From Flavobacterium johnsoniae (GTDB lineage Bacteria; Bacteroidota; Bacteroidia; Flavobacteriales; Flavobacteriaceae): DNA of 64,000 nt. Numbering within the stretch: position 1 is the first letter of the stretch; the number at the start of each line of letters is the position of its first letter. Shown in pieces: positions 33,239-42,424 of the stretch. Position numbers and translations under genes: made by a program. The notes below the pieces were generated by a model, which was given only the letters and a program-made list of their open reading frames with translations, was not told where the DNA came from and ran no database searches. The stretch is from the NCBI RefSeq assembly GCF_001879205.1, contig NZ_MLFK01000013.1:248001-312000 (forward strand), given 5' to 3'.

Positions 33239-35212
33239 ATGAGCGCATCGCATAAAAACTTACATAGTAAGTTGTCTATAGGGGGTTTATTGATAACATT
33301 AGGGATTATTTACGGAGACATTGGAACTTCTCCATTATATGTAATGAAAGCCATTCTTGGCGACCATACTATTAATGCCGATATTGTTTTAGGAGGTATT
33401 TCATGTGTATTTTGGACTTTAACACTGCAAACTACAATAAAGTACGTTCTTATAACCTTAAGCGCAGATAATCATGGCGAAGGTGGTATTTTTGCATTAT
33501 ATGCATTAGTCAAGAAAACTAAAATTCAATGGCTTATTGTACCCGCCATCATTGGAGGTAGTGCATTACTTGCTGACGGTATTATAACACCGCCAATTTC
33601 AATTTCATCAGCTGTTGAAGGAATCAGGGCGTTTTATCCAACAATGCAGACCCAGACTATTGTTTACATTGTTATTACCATTCTTTTTATTTTATTTACC
33701 ATACAACAATTTGGAACTAAATTAGTTGGAAAGTTTTTCGCCCCAATGATGCTGATTTGGTTTGCCATGTTAGGAACCTTAGGTTTTATTCAGATTATAA
33801 ACTTCCCGGAAGTTATTAAAGCGATAAATCCTTACTACGCTTATCATCTGCTATCTATTCATCCTGATGGTTTCTTTGTTCTTGGATTTGTATTTTTATG
33901 TACAACCGGAGCCGAAGCTTTGTACTCAGACATGGGACACTGCGGACGAAAAAATATTAGAATCAGCTGGATTTTTGTAAAAACAACTTTAGTATTAAAC
34001 TACTTTGGTCAGGCTGCTTATTTAATTCACCACGAAGGAAGCACATTACAACAATTAGGTGGAGAAAACGGAAATCCATTTTACCTTATTATGCCGCATT
34101 GGTTTTTACCATTCGGAATTGTAGTAGCTACTTTAGCAGCCGTAATCGCTTCACAAGCACTTATCAGCGGATCATTTACTTTGATAAATGAAGCTATGCG
34201 TTTGAATTTCTGGCCTAAAGTAAAAATCAAATATCCTACAGAAGTTAAAGGACAACTGTATATCCCATCTATTAACTGGTTATTGTTTTTTGGTTGTGTT
34301 GGGATTGTTTTGCACTTCGAAAAATCAGGAAATATGGAACATGCTTATGGTCTTGCCATTATATTGTGTATGATCATGACAACCATTTTGCTGAATTATT
34401 ATTTGATAATGAAACGTGTTAAACTGTACTTCATGGTACCGCTTATCACTATTTATTTATTGATCGAATTTAGCTTCCTTATTGCCAACATCACCAAATT
34501 TGCCGAAGGCGGTTATGTAACATTAATCATTGCGATACTTCTTATCTCAATCATGACTATTTGGTATTTAGCTAAGAAAATCAACAAAAGCTATACTAAA
34601 ATCATCAAAATTGACGATTATAAAAAGGTGTTAACCGAGTTGAGTGAAGACTTATCTATTCCGAAATATGCTACGCATTTAGTTTATATGACCAATGCGA
34701 ATCGTGTTGACGAATTAGAGGAAAAAGTAATTTACTCGATCCTGCAAAAACGTCCAAAAAGAGCCGATATTTATTGGTTTGTACACGTAAATATTTTGAC
34801 CGAACCTTATAAAACGCAATATAAAGTTACCGAAATTGCGAAAGACGATATTTACAGAATCGATTTTAATTTAGGATTTAGAGAACCTACAAAAATCAAT
34901 TTGATGTTTAGAGAAGTTATTCGCGACATGGTGAAACGAGGTGAAGTGGATATTACCAGCCGTTACGAATCTTTGAACAAAAACAATATTATTGGAGACT
35001 TTAAATTTGTATTGTCGGAGAAATTCCTATCGAATGATAATGATTTAAGATGGCACGAAAATATCATCATGAACTCTTACTTCTTCATTAAAAAACTGAG
35101 TTTGTCTGAAGAAAGAGCTTTTGGTCTAGACAGCAGTTCAGTAAAAATAGAGAAATTCCCAATGGTGCTTCACGCTCCGGAAAATATTGGATTAACAAGA
35201 ATTACAAAATAA
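33239..35212 (+). CDS. kup: Kup potassium uptake transporter
   Basis: 657 residues from ATG 33239. The opening LSIGGLLITLGIIYGDIGTSPLYVMKAIL is the Kup signature. About 12 membrane segments fill residues 10-450 (DNHGEGGIFALYALV, GGSALLADGIITPPISISSAVEGI, LCTTGAEALYSDMGHCG). A soluble C-terminal domain (about 470-657) follows. It imports K+ by proton symport. A strong terminator follows. Confidence 0.95.
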   Translation: MSASHKNLHSKLSIGGLLITLGIIYGDIGTSPLYVMKAILGDHTINADIVLGGISCVFWTLTLQTTIKYVLITLSADNHGEGGIFALYALVKKTKIQWLIVPAIIGGSALLADGIITPPISISSAVEGIRAFYPTMQTQTIVYIVITILFILFTIQQFGTKLVGKFFAPMMLIWFAMLGTLGFIQIINFPEVIKAINPYYAYHLLSIHPDGFFVLGFVFLCTTGAEALYSDMGHCGRKNIRISWIFVKTTLVLNYFGQAAYLIHHEGSTLQQLGGENGNPFYLIMPHWFLPFGIVVATLAAVIASQALISGSFTLINEAMRLNFWPKVKIKYPTEVKGQLYIPSINWLLFFGCVGIVLHFEKSGNMEHAYGLAIILCMIMTTILLNYYLIMKRVKLYFMVPLITIYLLIEFSFLIANITKFAEGGYVTLIIAILLISIMTIWYLAKKINKSYTKIIKIDDYKKVLTELSEDLSIPKYATHLVYMTNANRVDELEEKVIYSILQKRPKRADIYWFVHVNILTEPYKTQYKVTEIAKDDIYRIDFNLGFREPTKINLMFREVIRDMVKRGEVDITSRYESLNKNNIIGDFKFVLSEKFLSNDNDLRWHENIIMNSYFFIKKLSLSEERAFGLDSSSVKIEKFPMVLHAPENIGLTRITK

Positions 35213-35233
35213 AACTGCTCGCAGAAATCTATT

Positions 35234-35273
35234 AAAAACACTCTTTTAAAATTTTATCAGAGTGTTTTTTTTT
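35234..35273 (+). terminator. Terminator after kup
   Basis: AAAAACACTCT/AGAGTGTTTTT form an 11-bp stem, then a T run. Confidence 0.85.
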
Positions 35274-35334
35274 CTTTTAAAAGAAAGCTAAACAACAATC
35301 TAAATTAAAAATTTAACTTTCAATCAATTAATAG

Positions 35335-35343
35335 TACCTTTGC
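35335..35343 (+). promoter_or_regulatory. -7 element TACCTTTGC
   Basis: Exact TAnnTTTGC match 16 nt before the methyltransferase start. Confidence 0.55.
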
Positions 35344-35359
35344 ACCTCAAATATTAGAA

Positions 35360-36574
35360 ATGAGATTACACAGAAATTTAGTTTATACTACCATCGATTC
35401 TTTGAACGCAATTTTCAATGAAGGAGAATATGCAGACAAAGTGGTAGCCAGAGCATTAAAAAAAGACAAACGTTGGGGAAGTTCTGACAGGAAGTTTGTT
35501 GCTGAAACGATATACGAAATTGTTCGCTGGAAACGATTATACGCAGAAATTGCCGAAGTAAAAGAACCTTACGACAGAGATAACCTTTGGAGAATGTTCG
35601 CAGTTTGGGCAGTTTTAAGAGGATATCCAATTCCGGATTGGAGACAATTGGAAGGAACTCCTGAAAGAAAAATTAAAGGCCGTTTTGATGAGCTTTCAAA
35701 AGTGAGAGCTTTAAAAGAATCTATTCCGGACTGGATGGACGAATTAGGCGCAAAAGAACTTGGAGAAAAAGTTTGGGCAAAAGAAATCGCTGCTCAAAAT
35801 CAGCCTGCCAAAGTTATTTTGAGAACCAATACCCTTAAAGGAACTAAAGAAAACCTGAGAAACACTTTGATGGATTTAAATATTGAAACAGAATATTTAA
35901 AAGACCAGCCAGAAGCTTTGGTTTTAAAAGAAAGAGCGAATGTATTTTTAACAGATGCTTTTAAACAAGGACTTTTTGAAGTTCAGGATGCCAACTCACA
36001 ATTAGTTGCCGGTTTCCTTGATGTTAAGCCCGGAATGCGCGTTGTAGATACCTGCGCAGGAGCAGGTGGCAAAACATTGCATATTGCTTCTTTAATGGAA
36101 AACAAAGGGCAATTGATTGCAATGGATTTGTACGAAAGTAAATTGAAACAATTAAAATTAAGAGCTAAAAGAAACGGTGCTTTTAATATTGAATACCGTA
36201 TTATTGACACTACAAAAGTGATCAAAAAACTGCATGAAAAAGCAGACCGTGTTTTAATTGACGCACCTTGCAGCGGATTAGGAGTTTTAAAAAGAAATCC
36301 TGATTCTAAATGGAAATTACAACCTGAATTTATCGATAACATTCGTAAAGTTCAAAGTGAAGTTTTAGAAAGTTATTCTAAAATTGTAAAACCAGGCGGA
36401 AAGTTAGTTTACGCAACTTGTTCTGTTTTGCCATCAGAAAACCAGGAACAAGTTCAAAAATTCTTAAAAACAGAAATCGGACAACAATTTACTTTTGTAG
36501 AAGATCGTAAACTATTGGCATCAGAATCTGGATTTGACGTATTTTATATGGCTCTTTTGGAAAGAAAAAAATAA
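35360..36574 (+). CDS. RsmB/NOP2-type RNA m5C methyltransferase
   Basis: 404 residues. An N-terminal NusB-like helical part (1-140) is followed by the Rossmann methyltransferase. This has SAM motif VVDTCAGAGGKTLHIASLM (about 225), motif IV DAPCSGLGVLKRNPDSKW (about 300, with the PC cysteine) and motif VI YATCSVLPSENQEQV (the catalytic TCS cysteine). It methylates C5 of cytosine in RNA, probably 16S rRNA as RsmB does; the exact target cannot be read from sequence. Confidence 0.92.
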   Translation: MRLHRNLVYTTIDSLNAIFNEGEYADKVVARALKKDKRWGSSDRKFVAETIYEIVRWKRLYAEIAEVKEPYDRDNLWRMFAVWAVLRGYPIPDWRQLEGTPERKIKGRFDELSKVRALKESIPDWMDELGAKELGEKVWAKEIAAQNQPAKVILRTNTLKGTKENLRNTLMDLNIETEYLKDQPEALVLKERANVFLTDAFKQGLFEVQDANSQLVAGFLDVKPGMRVVDTCAGAGGKTLHIASLMENKGQLIAMDLYESKLKQLKLRAKRNGAFNIEYRIIDTTKVIKKLHEKADRVLIDAPCSGLGVLKRNPDSKWKLQPEFIDNIRKVQSEVLESYSKIVKPGGKLVYATCSVLPSENQEQVQKFLKTEIGQQFTFVEDRKLLASESGFDVFYMALLERKK

Positions 36575-36592
36575 AAATAAATCCAATATTTT

Positions 36593-36640
36593 AAATCCCA
36601 AATTCCAATTTTAAAACTTGGAATTTGGGATTTATTTTTT
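36593..36640. terminator. Long hairpin terminator, 'aaatcccaaattccaa' type
   Basis: AAATCCCAAATTCCAA/TTGGAATTTGGGATTT form a perfect 16-bp stem. The same stem recurs at 41764-41814 behind a different gene, so this hairpin is a dispersed repeat used as terminator. Confidence 0.85.
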
Positions 36641-36673
36641 TTAAGCATTTTTATAATTTAAAAACCAAAATAT

Positions 36674-37717
36674 TTATACTTTCAAACTAGACTTGCGGAG
36701 TAATTTTCCATTTGCATTTTCTTTGAATTTCGGAACAAATACAACTTCTTTAGGTTTTTCAAATTTTCCTAAAACATCAAAAAAATCTGCTGAAAAATCA
36801 TATTTTTCTCCTTCAATTACTAAGATTAATTTTTCTCCTAAAACAGTATCAGGAACTCCCGTTACAAAAAATCGATTAGAAATCCTGTCAGTTAATTTAG
36901 CTTCAATCTGTTCCGGAATCAACTTTACTCCTCCACTATTAATCACATTATCAATTCTTCCCAGAAAAACAAACTGATCATCACTTACCAAATCAACTAG
37001 ATCATTAGTCACAATTGGCTCATCAGAAATCGAAGCTACACGAATCACCAAGCACCCTCGATCGTCCTTTTCAATTTTTACATTTGGCAGAATCGAAAAA
37101 GCACTCTCACCTACTTTTTTAGCCGCGATATGCGTTATCGTTTCTGTCATTCCATAGGTTTCGTAAATCTCTGTTTTCAATGGTAAAAGTTTTTCCTCAA
37201 GAGCACTGTCAATTTTTGCACCGCCTATGATTAGCTTTTTTATATTCCCCAGTTTTTCAATCGAATTTTGTACCTGCAATGGTACCATTGCCACAAAATC
37301 GTATTTCTTATTATTGTAAGCCAAAGGTTCTGTACTCGGGATAACGACATCAAGCTCCAGACCCAAAATCAAACTGCGAACAAGCATCATTTTTCCGGCT
37401 ATAAACTGTGTTGGAAGACACAATAAAGCCTTATTTCCCGGTTCTAATCCGAAGAAATCTCCCGTTGCCAATGCAGATTGAATCATAGCCTGCTTTTCTA
37501 ACCTTACGAGTTTAGGCAGTCCTGTAGTTCCAGAAGTCGTCATTTCGATATAATCTTTATGATCGAACCAATCCAGAAAAAATTCTCCAATTGCCCTTTC
37601 GTAGGCATCACCTTCTTTAATAAAACTATATCCAATACGGCATAAATCTGCAGCATTTAGATGATAGCCATCGAGTTTAAAATAGTTATGTACATTTTTA
37701 TGAGTTAAGTTTGACAT
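36674..37717 (-). CDS. menE: O-succinylbenzoate-CoA ligase-like AMP-binding protein
   Basis: 347 residues, the short form typical of Bacteroidota MenE. Adenylate-forming motifs: MTTSGTTGLPKLVRL (P-loop-like A3, about 59), YETYGMTETITH (A5), DLVDLVSDDQFVFLGRIDNVINSGGVKLIPEQIE (A7-A8) and a C-terminal NANGKLLRKS with the catalytic Lys. It activates o-succinylbenzoate for menaquinone synthesis. It lies 7 nt after the CPBP protease gene and is probably cotranscribed with it. Confidence 0.88.
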   Translation of the reverse strand: MSNLTHKNVHNYFKLDGYHLNAADLCRIGYSFIKEGDAYERAIGEFFLDWFDHKDYIEMTTSGTTGLPKLVRLEKQAMIQSALATGDFFGLEPGNKALLCLPTQFIAGKMMLVRSLILGLELDVVIPSTEPLAYNNKKYDFVAMVPLQVQNSIEKLGNIKKLIIGGAKIDSALEEKLLPLKTEIYETYGMTETITHIAAKKVGESAFSILPNVKIEKDDRGCLVIRVASISDEPIVTNDLVDLVSDDQFVFLGRIDNVINSGGVKLIPEQIEAKLTDRISNRFFVTGVPDTVLGEKLILVIEGEKYDFSADFFDVLGKFEKPKEVVFVPKFKENANGKLLRKSSLKV

Positions 37718-37724
37718 AATAAAT

Positions 37725-38678
37725 TTAGTTTAAGTTTAAAAATTCTGCTGTTTCTTTATTTTTTTCCTCAATTGTACCGGTTAACTTTTCTTTCCAATTT
37801 GTCCAATTGTATTTTTTACTAAAGATGAAAAGCAAAATTGGATACACGATTACAACCGGTAAAATAACATCAAAGCCAGCAGAAGGCTCTGACATATCTT
37901 TAAAAATAGAATGTGTCTGAAAAACAGACCAATCCGAAGTTACTAATAAAGCTCCTATAAGATTGTTAGCAGCATGAAAACCCAGAGCCAGTTCCATACC
38001 ATCATCCATTAATGTTATTATTCCTAAAAACAGACCAGTTCCTATATAATAAACCATAATAATATAACCCATTTTTTCTACCTCAGGGTTTAAAATATGC
38101 ATTGAACCAAATATCAGCGAAGTCATCATTAAAGGAAACCATTTATTATGAGCCAGATTGGCAAAACCCTGCATTAAATAGCCTCTAAAAACATACTCTT
38201 CGGTACTGGTTTGAATAGGAATTAAAATAGTTCCAATCAGAACCAAAATCAAAAACGGAATTAATTTAAAATTCCAGACAAATTCTTCCGGCGACTGAAA
38301 ATAAAGAACAAAAAAGCTAATGATAGAGAAAACAGACCATATCAAAAAAGAAAAAGTCACTCGTTTCCAATCTACTTTTGGCCGTGAGGCAGTCACAGAC
38401 AACAAGGTCTGATGATGCAGGTATTTGACCACAAAATAAATACCGGCAAAAGCAAATACAAACGAAATCATAACTAAAAACAAAGTCAGATTGGGTTCGA
38501 AGATTTTTAAAGCCACATCCTCATTCGTTGGGAAACCTTTTTTATCCTTGAAACTTTTTAATAGAACTGCTGCTGAAAAAGGAATCTGACCTATAAATGA
38601 CGCTGTAATGATAAAAACTGATCCTATAAGATATTTCCAAAATTTATTTTCGGGTTTAACTCCTTGTTCTAAAAACAT
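37725..38678 (-). CDS. CPBP family intramembrane glutamic protease
   Basis: 317 residues, about seven to eight membrane segments. The CPBP motifs are intact: EEYVFRGYLMQGF (EExxxR), FGSMHILN and FHAANNLIGAL (HxxxN). These proteases (Rce1-like or bacteriocin-immunity-like) cleave within the membrane; the substrate is unknown. Upstream partner of menE by 7-nt spacing. Confidence 0.88.
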   Translation of the reverse strand: MFLEQGVKPENKFWKYLIGSVFIITASFIGQIPFSAAVLLKSFKDKKGFPTNEDVALKIFEPNLTLFLVMISFVFAFAGIYFVVKYLHHQTLLSVTASRPKVDWKRVTFSFLIWSVFSIISFFVLYFQSPEEFVWNFKLIPFLILVLIGTILIPIQTSTEEYVFRGYLMQGFANLAHNKWFPLMMTSLIFGSMHILNPEVEKMGYIIMVYYIGTGLFLGIITLMDDGMELALGFHAANNLIGALLVTSDWSVFQTHSIFKDMSEPSAGFDVILPVVIVYPILLFIFSKKYNWTNWKEKLTGTIEEKNKETAEFLNLN

Positions 38679-38790
38679 ATAATTAAAGTTTTAAAATGAG
38701 ATTTTATTTTAATAGTAAATCCTATTTTTGTTATTGCTTAAGCTCCTCTTTTTAAAGAAATCTATTTTAGCAGACTCTAAATATAAGAAA

Positions 38791-39135
38791 ATGATACAAA
38801 TTTACCATAATCCGCGCTGCGGAAAATCGAGAAACTGTCTGGCTTTTGTTGAACAAACTAAAGAAGAGTATGAAATTATTCCATACTTAACCGAAACTCC
38901 ACGTTTCGACGACTTAAAAGAACTTCTAAAAAAATTAGATTTAAAACCTATTGAATTAATCAGAACCAAAGAAAAAATCTGGATAGAAAATTACAAAGGA
39001 AAAAATCTAACTGATGATGAAACAATTCAGGCAATGGTCGATAATCCTATTTTAATCGAAAGACCTATCGTAATAAAAGACGGGAAAGCCATTATTGGAA
39101 GAGATTTAGACAAAGTAGCTTCTTTTTTAGATTGA
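38791..39135 (+). CDS. arsC: Arsenate reductase-like thioredoxin-fold protein (ArsC/Spx type)
   Basis: 114 residues from ATG 38791 (MIQIYHNPRCGKSRNCLAF). The frame runs 21 codons further up through spacer sequence. The catalytic Cys is C10 (NPRCGKSR), and the family marks PYLTETP and IERPIVIKDGKAIIGR are present. The ArsC family uses glutaredoxin/glutathione; whether this one reduces arsenate is uncertain because there is no ars operon here. Confidence 0.85.
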   Translation: MIQIYHNPRCGKSRNCLAFVEQTKEEYEIIPYLTETPRFDDLKELLKKLDLKPIELIRTKEKIWIENYKGKNLTDDETIQAMVDNPILIERPIVIKDGKAIIGRDLDKVASFLD

Positions 39136-39189
39136 TTCTAAAATAAACTGTTAACATTTTTTTGTGATCTTTCTCTTTAAACCAAAAGC

Positions 39190-39198
39190 TACATTTGC
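39190..39198 (+). promoter_or_regulatory. -7 element TACATTTGC
   Basis: Exact TAnnTTTGC match 31 nt before the receptor gene start. Confidence 0.55.
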
Positions 39199-39229
39199 CG
39201 TCTAAGAAGAAAAGAAACCAGAAAAAAAA

Positions 39230-41743
39230 ATGAAACAAATCAATTTTGCTGTAATGCTTGTGCTATTTTTCACAGGCTTTTACACCTATGCACAACAGGG
39301 ACCACCTGCAAAAAACAAGGTCAAGGTTACCGGAAAAGTTTTTGAAAAAGTAAGCAGGCAGCCACTTGAATATGCTACTATTTCAATCATGGCTCCAAAT
39401 GACACAAAAGTTATTGCCGGGGGAATAACCAACCCTAAAGGTGAATTTGAAGTCGCTGTTGCTCCGGGAACTTACGATATAAAAGTAGAATTCATTTCGT
39501 TTAAATCTACAGAAATTAAACAGAAAAGTATTCAGGGCGATACCAACTTAGGTAATGTAAATTTATCTGAAGATGCTGCTCAATTAAATGAAGTTGTGGT
39601 TCGTGCCGAAAAATCATCAGTAGAAATTAAACTTGACAAAAAGGTTTATAATGTTGGTCAGGACATGATGGTAAAAGGAGGAACGGTAAGCGATGTTTTA
39701 GACAATGTACCTTCTGTTTCTGTTGATACCGAAGGAAATGTAAGTTTAAGAGGAAGTGATAATATTCGAATTTTAATTGACGGAAGGCCTTCAAACGCGA
39801 TAAATGTTGCCGAAGCTTTGCGTCAGCTTCCGGCAGATGCCATTGATAAAGTAGAAGTTATTACCAATCCATCAGCACGTTATGATGCCGAAGGTGGATC
39901 AGGAATCATCAACATCATTCTTAAAAAAGGAAAAAATCAAGGTTTAAACGGAACTTTTATTGCTTCGGGAGGACTTCCTGAAGCGTATGGTTTAAGCGGT
40001 AATTTAAATTACAAAACAGAGAAATTAAACTATTTTACTACTCTGGGCTACAACCGCAGAACAAGCGAAGGTGCAGGTTTAACCAATACATCTTATTTAA
40101 ATGCTAACGGAACTCCAAAAGGATTTCTTGACGAAGATCGTGATACTAAAAGAACTTCTGATGGATTTAACGGAAGAGCGGGAATAGAATGGACTGTTGC
40201 TCCAAATACATTCTGGACAAATGCCATCAATTATCAAAAGAGTTCCGGCGATACCAGAGACTTTATCACGTATAGCAATTTTGGCGCAGCACATGATTTT
40301 ACAGGTAATTCATACCGATTAAATGACGGGGAAACCTCAAGCGAAAACGTAGAATATACTTCAAACTTAATCAAAAATTTCAACGATAAAGGACATAAAC
40401 TTACCGCCGATTTATCGATTTCAAGAAATACAGACGATAGTAATAGTTTCATTACAGCATCACCAAATTTCAATAGCACACTGAACGATCAGGTTCAGAA
40501 ACAAATACAATTACAAGCCGATTATGTATTGCCATTAGGCGAAGGAAGCCAGTTTGAAGCCGGATATAAAGGAAGTTTTGGCGACTTGAACAACGAATAT
40601 GTAATAACCGACAATCAAGGTAAACCAGATCCAAAATTATCAAATACATTAGAATACAAGGAAAACATAAACGCAATTTACTCGCAATACGGTTTCAAAG
40701 TTAGTAAGTTCTCTTATTTATTTGGTTTGCGCTGGGAAGACACTAACATACAGGTAAATCTATTAGACACTGGCGTTTTCAACACTAAAAAGTACAACAA
40801 CTTATTTCCAAGTGCCTTTGTTAGTTACGAAATTTCAGATCAAAGCAACTTTACAGCAAGTTACAGTAAGCGTTTATCAAGACCTAGAGGACGTTTCATG
40901 AATCCTGCTACGAATTACTCCAGTAATGTTAATATCTTTCAGGGAAATCCTGATTTAGATCCATCTTTAACAGACAAATACGATATTGGATACATCAAAC
41001 GCTGGGACAAATTAACCTTTAATACTTCGGCATATTTCGAAAACACAAAAGACGTTTTCAGTTTCGTAAGAACTCCTACAGGCGACGTTGTAAATTCTGA
41101 TGGCGAGGTGGTAACTCCCACTCCGGAAAATCCAGTGGAAGGAATTCCGGTTATTTTAAGCCGTCCAATTAACTTAGGGAGAGAACAAAAATTTGGTTTT
41201 GAGTTTACGCTGAATTATACACCATTCAAAATATGGAGAATTAACAGTAACTTCAATTTTTACAACGTAAAATCTACCGGAGAAAACACTTATGTAGATA
41301 CTAAAGGAAATACGGTTGTACAAAATCTGGATAATCAAGCCAATACATGGTTTGCCAGAATCAACTCAAAATTAACATTACCATACAAAATAGACTGGCA
41401 GTTAAGTGCTGTTTACAATGGCGAACAAAAAACGGCTCAGGGTAAAAACTTAGGTCAGTTTGGTATGAATACAGCTTTTAGTAAAGATGTTTTAAAAGAC
41501 AAAGCAACAATTGCATTCAATATCAGCGATATTTTCAACTCACGTATCATGAAATCCTACACTTATCTGGAAAATGATGTGACGCATGAAAGTCAAAAAG
41601 CATACAGCGAAATGCAGTTCCGCAGACGTCAATTTAATTTATCATTTACGTATCGTTTCAACAAACCTAAAAGTGAAAGAGACAGAAACGCACAGCCTAA
41701 AAATGATGGCGGTGGTGATGGCGGCGGAGAATTCCCTGGATAA
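39230..41743 (+). CDS. TonB-dependent-receptor-like outer membrane beta-barrel protein
   Basis: 837 residues with a signal peptide ending FYTYAQ. A carboxypeptidase-regulatory-like domain is at about 33-110 (VKVTGKVFEKVSRQPLEYATISIM..GEFEVAVAPGTYDIKVEFI). A plug domain is at about 120-225 (LNEVVVRAEKSSVEIKLDKKVYNVGQDM...SVSLRGSDNIRILIDGRP...IDKVEVITNPSARYDAEGGSGIINIILKKG). A large beta barrel then runs to about 810. The C-terminus is Gly/Asp-rich (NDGGGDGGGEFPG) past the last barrel strand. The substrate is unknown; there is no SusD-like partner next to it. Confidence 0.9.
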   Translation: MKQINFAVMLVLFFTGFYTYAQQGPPAKNKVKVTGKVFEKVSRQPLEYATISIMAPNDTKVIAGGITNPKGEFEVAVAPGTYDIKVEFISFKSTEIKQKSIQGDTNLGNVNLSEDAAQLNEVVVRAEKSSVEIKLDKKVYNVGQDMMVKGGTVSDVLDNVPSVSVDTEGNVSLRGSDNIRILIDGRPSNAINVAEALRQLPADAIDKVEVITNPSARYDAEGGSGIINIILKKGKNQGLNGTFIASGGLPEAYGLSGNLNYKTEKLNYFTTLGYNRRTSEGAGLTNTSYLNANGTPKGFLDEDRDTKRTSDGFNGRAGIEWTVAPNTFWTNAINYQKSSGDTRDFITYSNFGAAHDFTGNSYRLNDGETSSENVEYTSNLIKNFNDKGHKLTADLSISRNTDDSNSFITASPNFNSTLNDQVQKQIQLQADYVLPLGEGSQFEAGYKGSFGDLNNEYVITDNQGKPDPKLSNTLEYKENINAIYSQYGFKVSKFSYLFGLRWEDTNIQVNLLDTGVFNTKKYNNLFPSAFVSYEISDQSNFTASYSKRLSRPRGRFMNPATNYSSNVNIFQGNPDLDPSLTDKYDIGYIKRWDKLTFNTSAYFENTKDVFSFVRTPTGDVVNSDGEVVTPTPENPVEGIPVILSRPINLGREQKFGFEFTLNYTPFKIWRINSNFNFYNVKSTGENTYVDTKGNTVVQNLDNQANTWFARINSKLTLPYKIDWQLSAVYNGEQKTAQGKNLGQFGMNTAFSKDVLKDKATIAFNISDIFNSRIMKSYTYLENDVTHESQKAYSEMQFRRRQFNLSFTYRFNKPKSERDRNAQPKNDGGGDGGGEFPG

Positions 41744-41763
41744 ACTAAGTTAATTCCAATACT

Positions 41764-41814
41764 AAAAATCCCAAATTCCAATTGATTAACTCTCATTGGA
41801 ATTTGGGATTTTTT
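41764..41814 (+). terminator. Terminator, second copy of the 'atcccaaattccaa' hairpin
   Basis: AAAAATCCCAAATTCCAAT/ATTGGAATTTGGGATTTTT form a perfect 19-bp stem, 20 nt after the receptor gene; compare 36593-36640. Confidence 0.85.
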
Positions 41815-41834
41815 GTATTTGAAATTTAATAAAA

Positions 41835-41861
41835 AAAAGGACTCGTTTTCACGGGTCCTTT
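41835..41861. terminator. Terminator of the small minus-strand gene
   Basis: AAAAGGAC and GTCCTTTT arms around a CG-closed loop; works in either direction. Confidence 0.65.
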
Positions 41862-41874
41862 TTTATGAAATCAA

Positions 41875-42054
41875 TTAATATTTAACTGATTGTTCTTCTT
41901 GTCTTTTTTTAGCTCTCTTTTCTTTGAACATTTCCCAGCTAGCTCCCGTAACCCAATAAGATACGAAACCAACTAAGAAAAACATTAACCAAAACCCTAT
42001 AGTTAGTATGGTTAAGAAAAGTAAAAAGCCTAAGTACTGTGAAAATTCAAACAT
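41875..42054 (-). CDS. Small one-helix membrane protein
   Basis: 59 residues (MFEFSQYLGFLLFLTILTIG...VSYWVTGASWEMFKEKRAKK..QEEQSVKY). One long hydrophobic segment (7-36) is followed by a basic cytoplasmic tail. It has a start, a stop and a terminator behind it, and the codon pattern looks coding. I do not recognise a function. Confidence 0.65.
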   Translation of the reverse strand: MFEFSQYLGFLLFLTILTIGFWLMFFLVGFVSYWVTGASWEMFKEKRAKKRQEEQSVKY

Positions 42055-42225
42055 GTTTTCCGGAATTTTTGAATGTTACGACAAATGTAGGTTATATATT
42101 TTTCCTCAGCAATAAAATCTAAATCAATTTTCATGAAATAACATTTATACGTATATTTATACTCATTTTAAATAAGGGCATTTTCGCTAATATTATTCAA
42201 CTATCTAAAGTAGAAGAACATGAGT

Positions 42226-42424
42226 ATTTTCAGGAGCCGGAACCTGCTGTCCACTATATCTTTTGCGGCGAACCCCGCCACAAAAGGATGCCGCTTCCAT
42301 CAGGGCTATGGCACCCTTTTTCAAAAGAAACAGCAATAAAACAAAACATTTCACATCTCACAAGCAACATTTCACATCTCACAAATAACATTTTACATTT
42401 TACAAACAACATATTTACAACAAA
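42226..42424. repeat. Spacer with an imperfect hairpin element and 21-nt tandem repeats
   Basis: 42226-42325 contains an imperfect hairpin element (tcttttgcggcg...ccgccacaaaagga) flanked by 'gagccggaacctgctgtcc' and 'gccgcttccatcagggcta'. This arrangement I recall as a recurrent flavobacterial spacer element. It is followed by about 3.7 copies of a 21-nt unit (AACATTTCACATCTCACAA plus 2 nt) at 42345-42420, ending just before the fumC start. The spacer 42055-42225 shows nothing recognisable. Confidence 0.6.

Noticed and set aside
42345..42420. 21-nt tandem repeats as a CRISPR array
   Set aside because: Units are directly adjacent without spacers and are degenerate.
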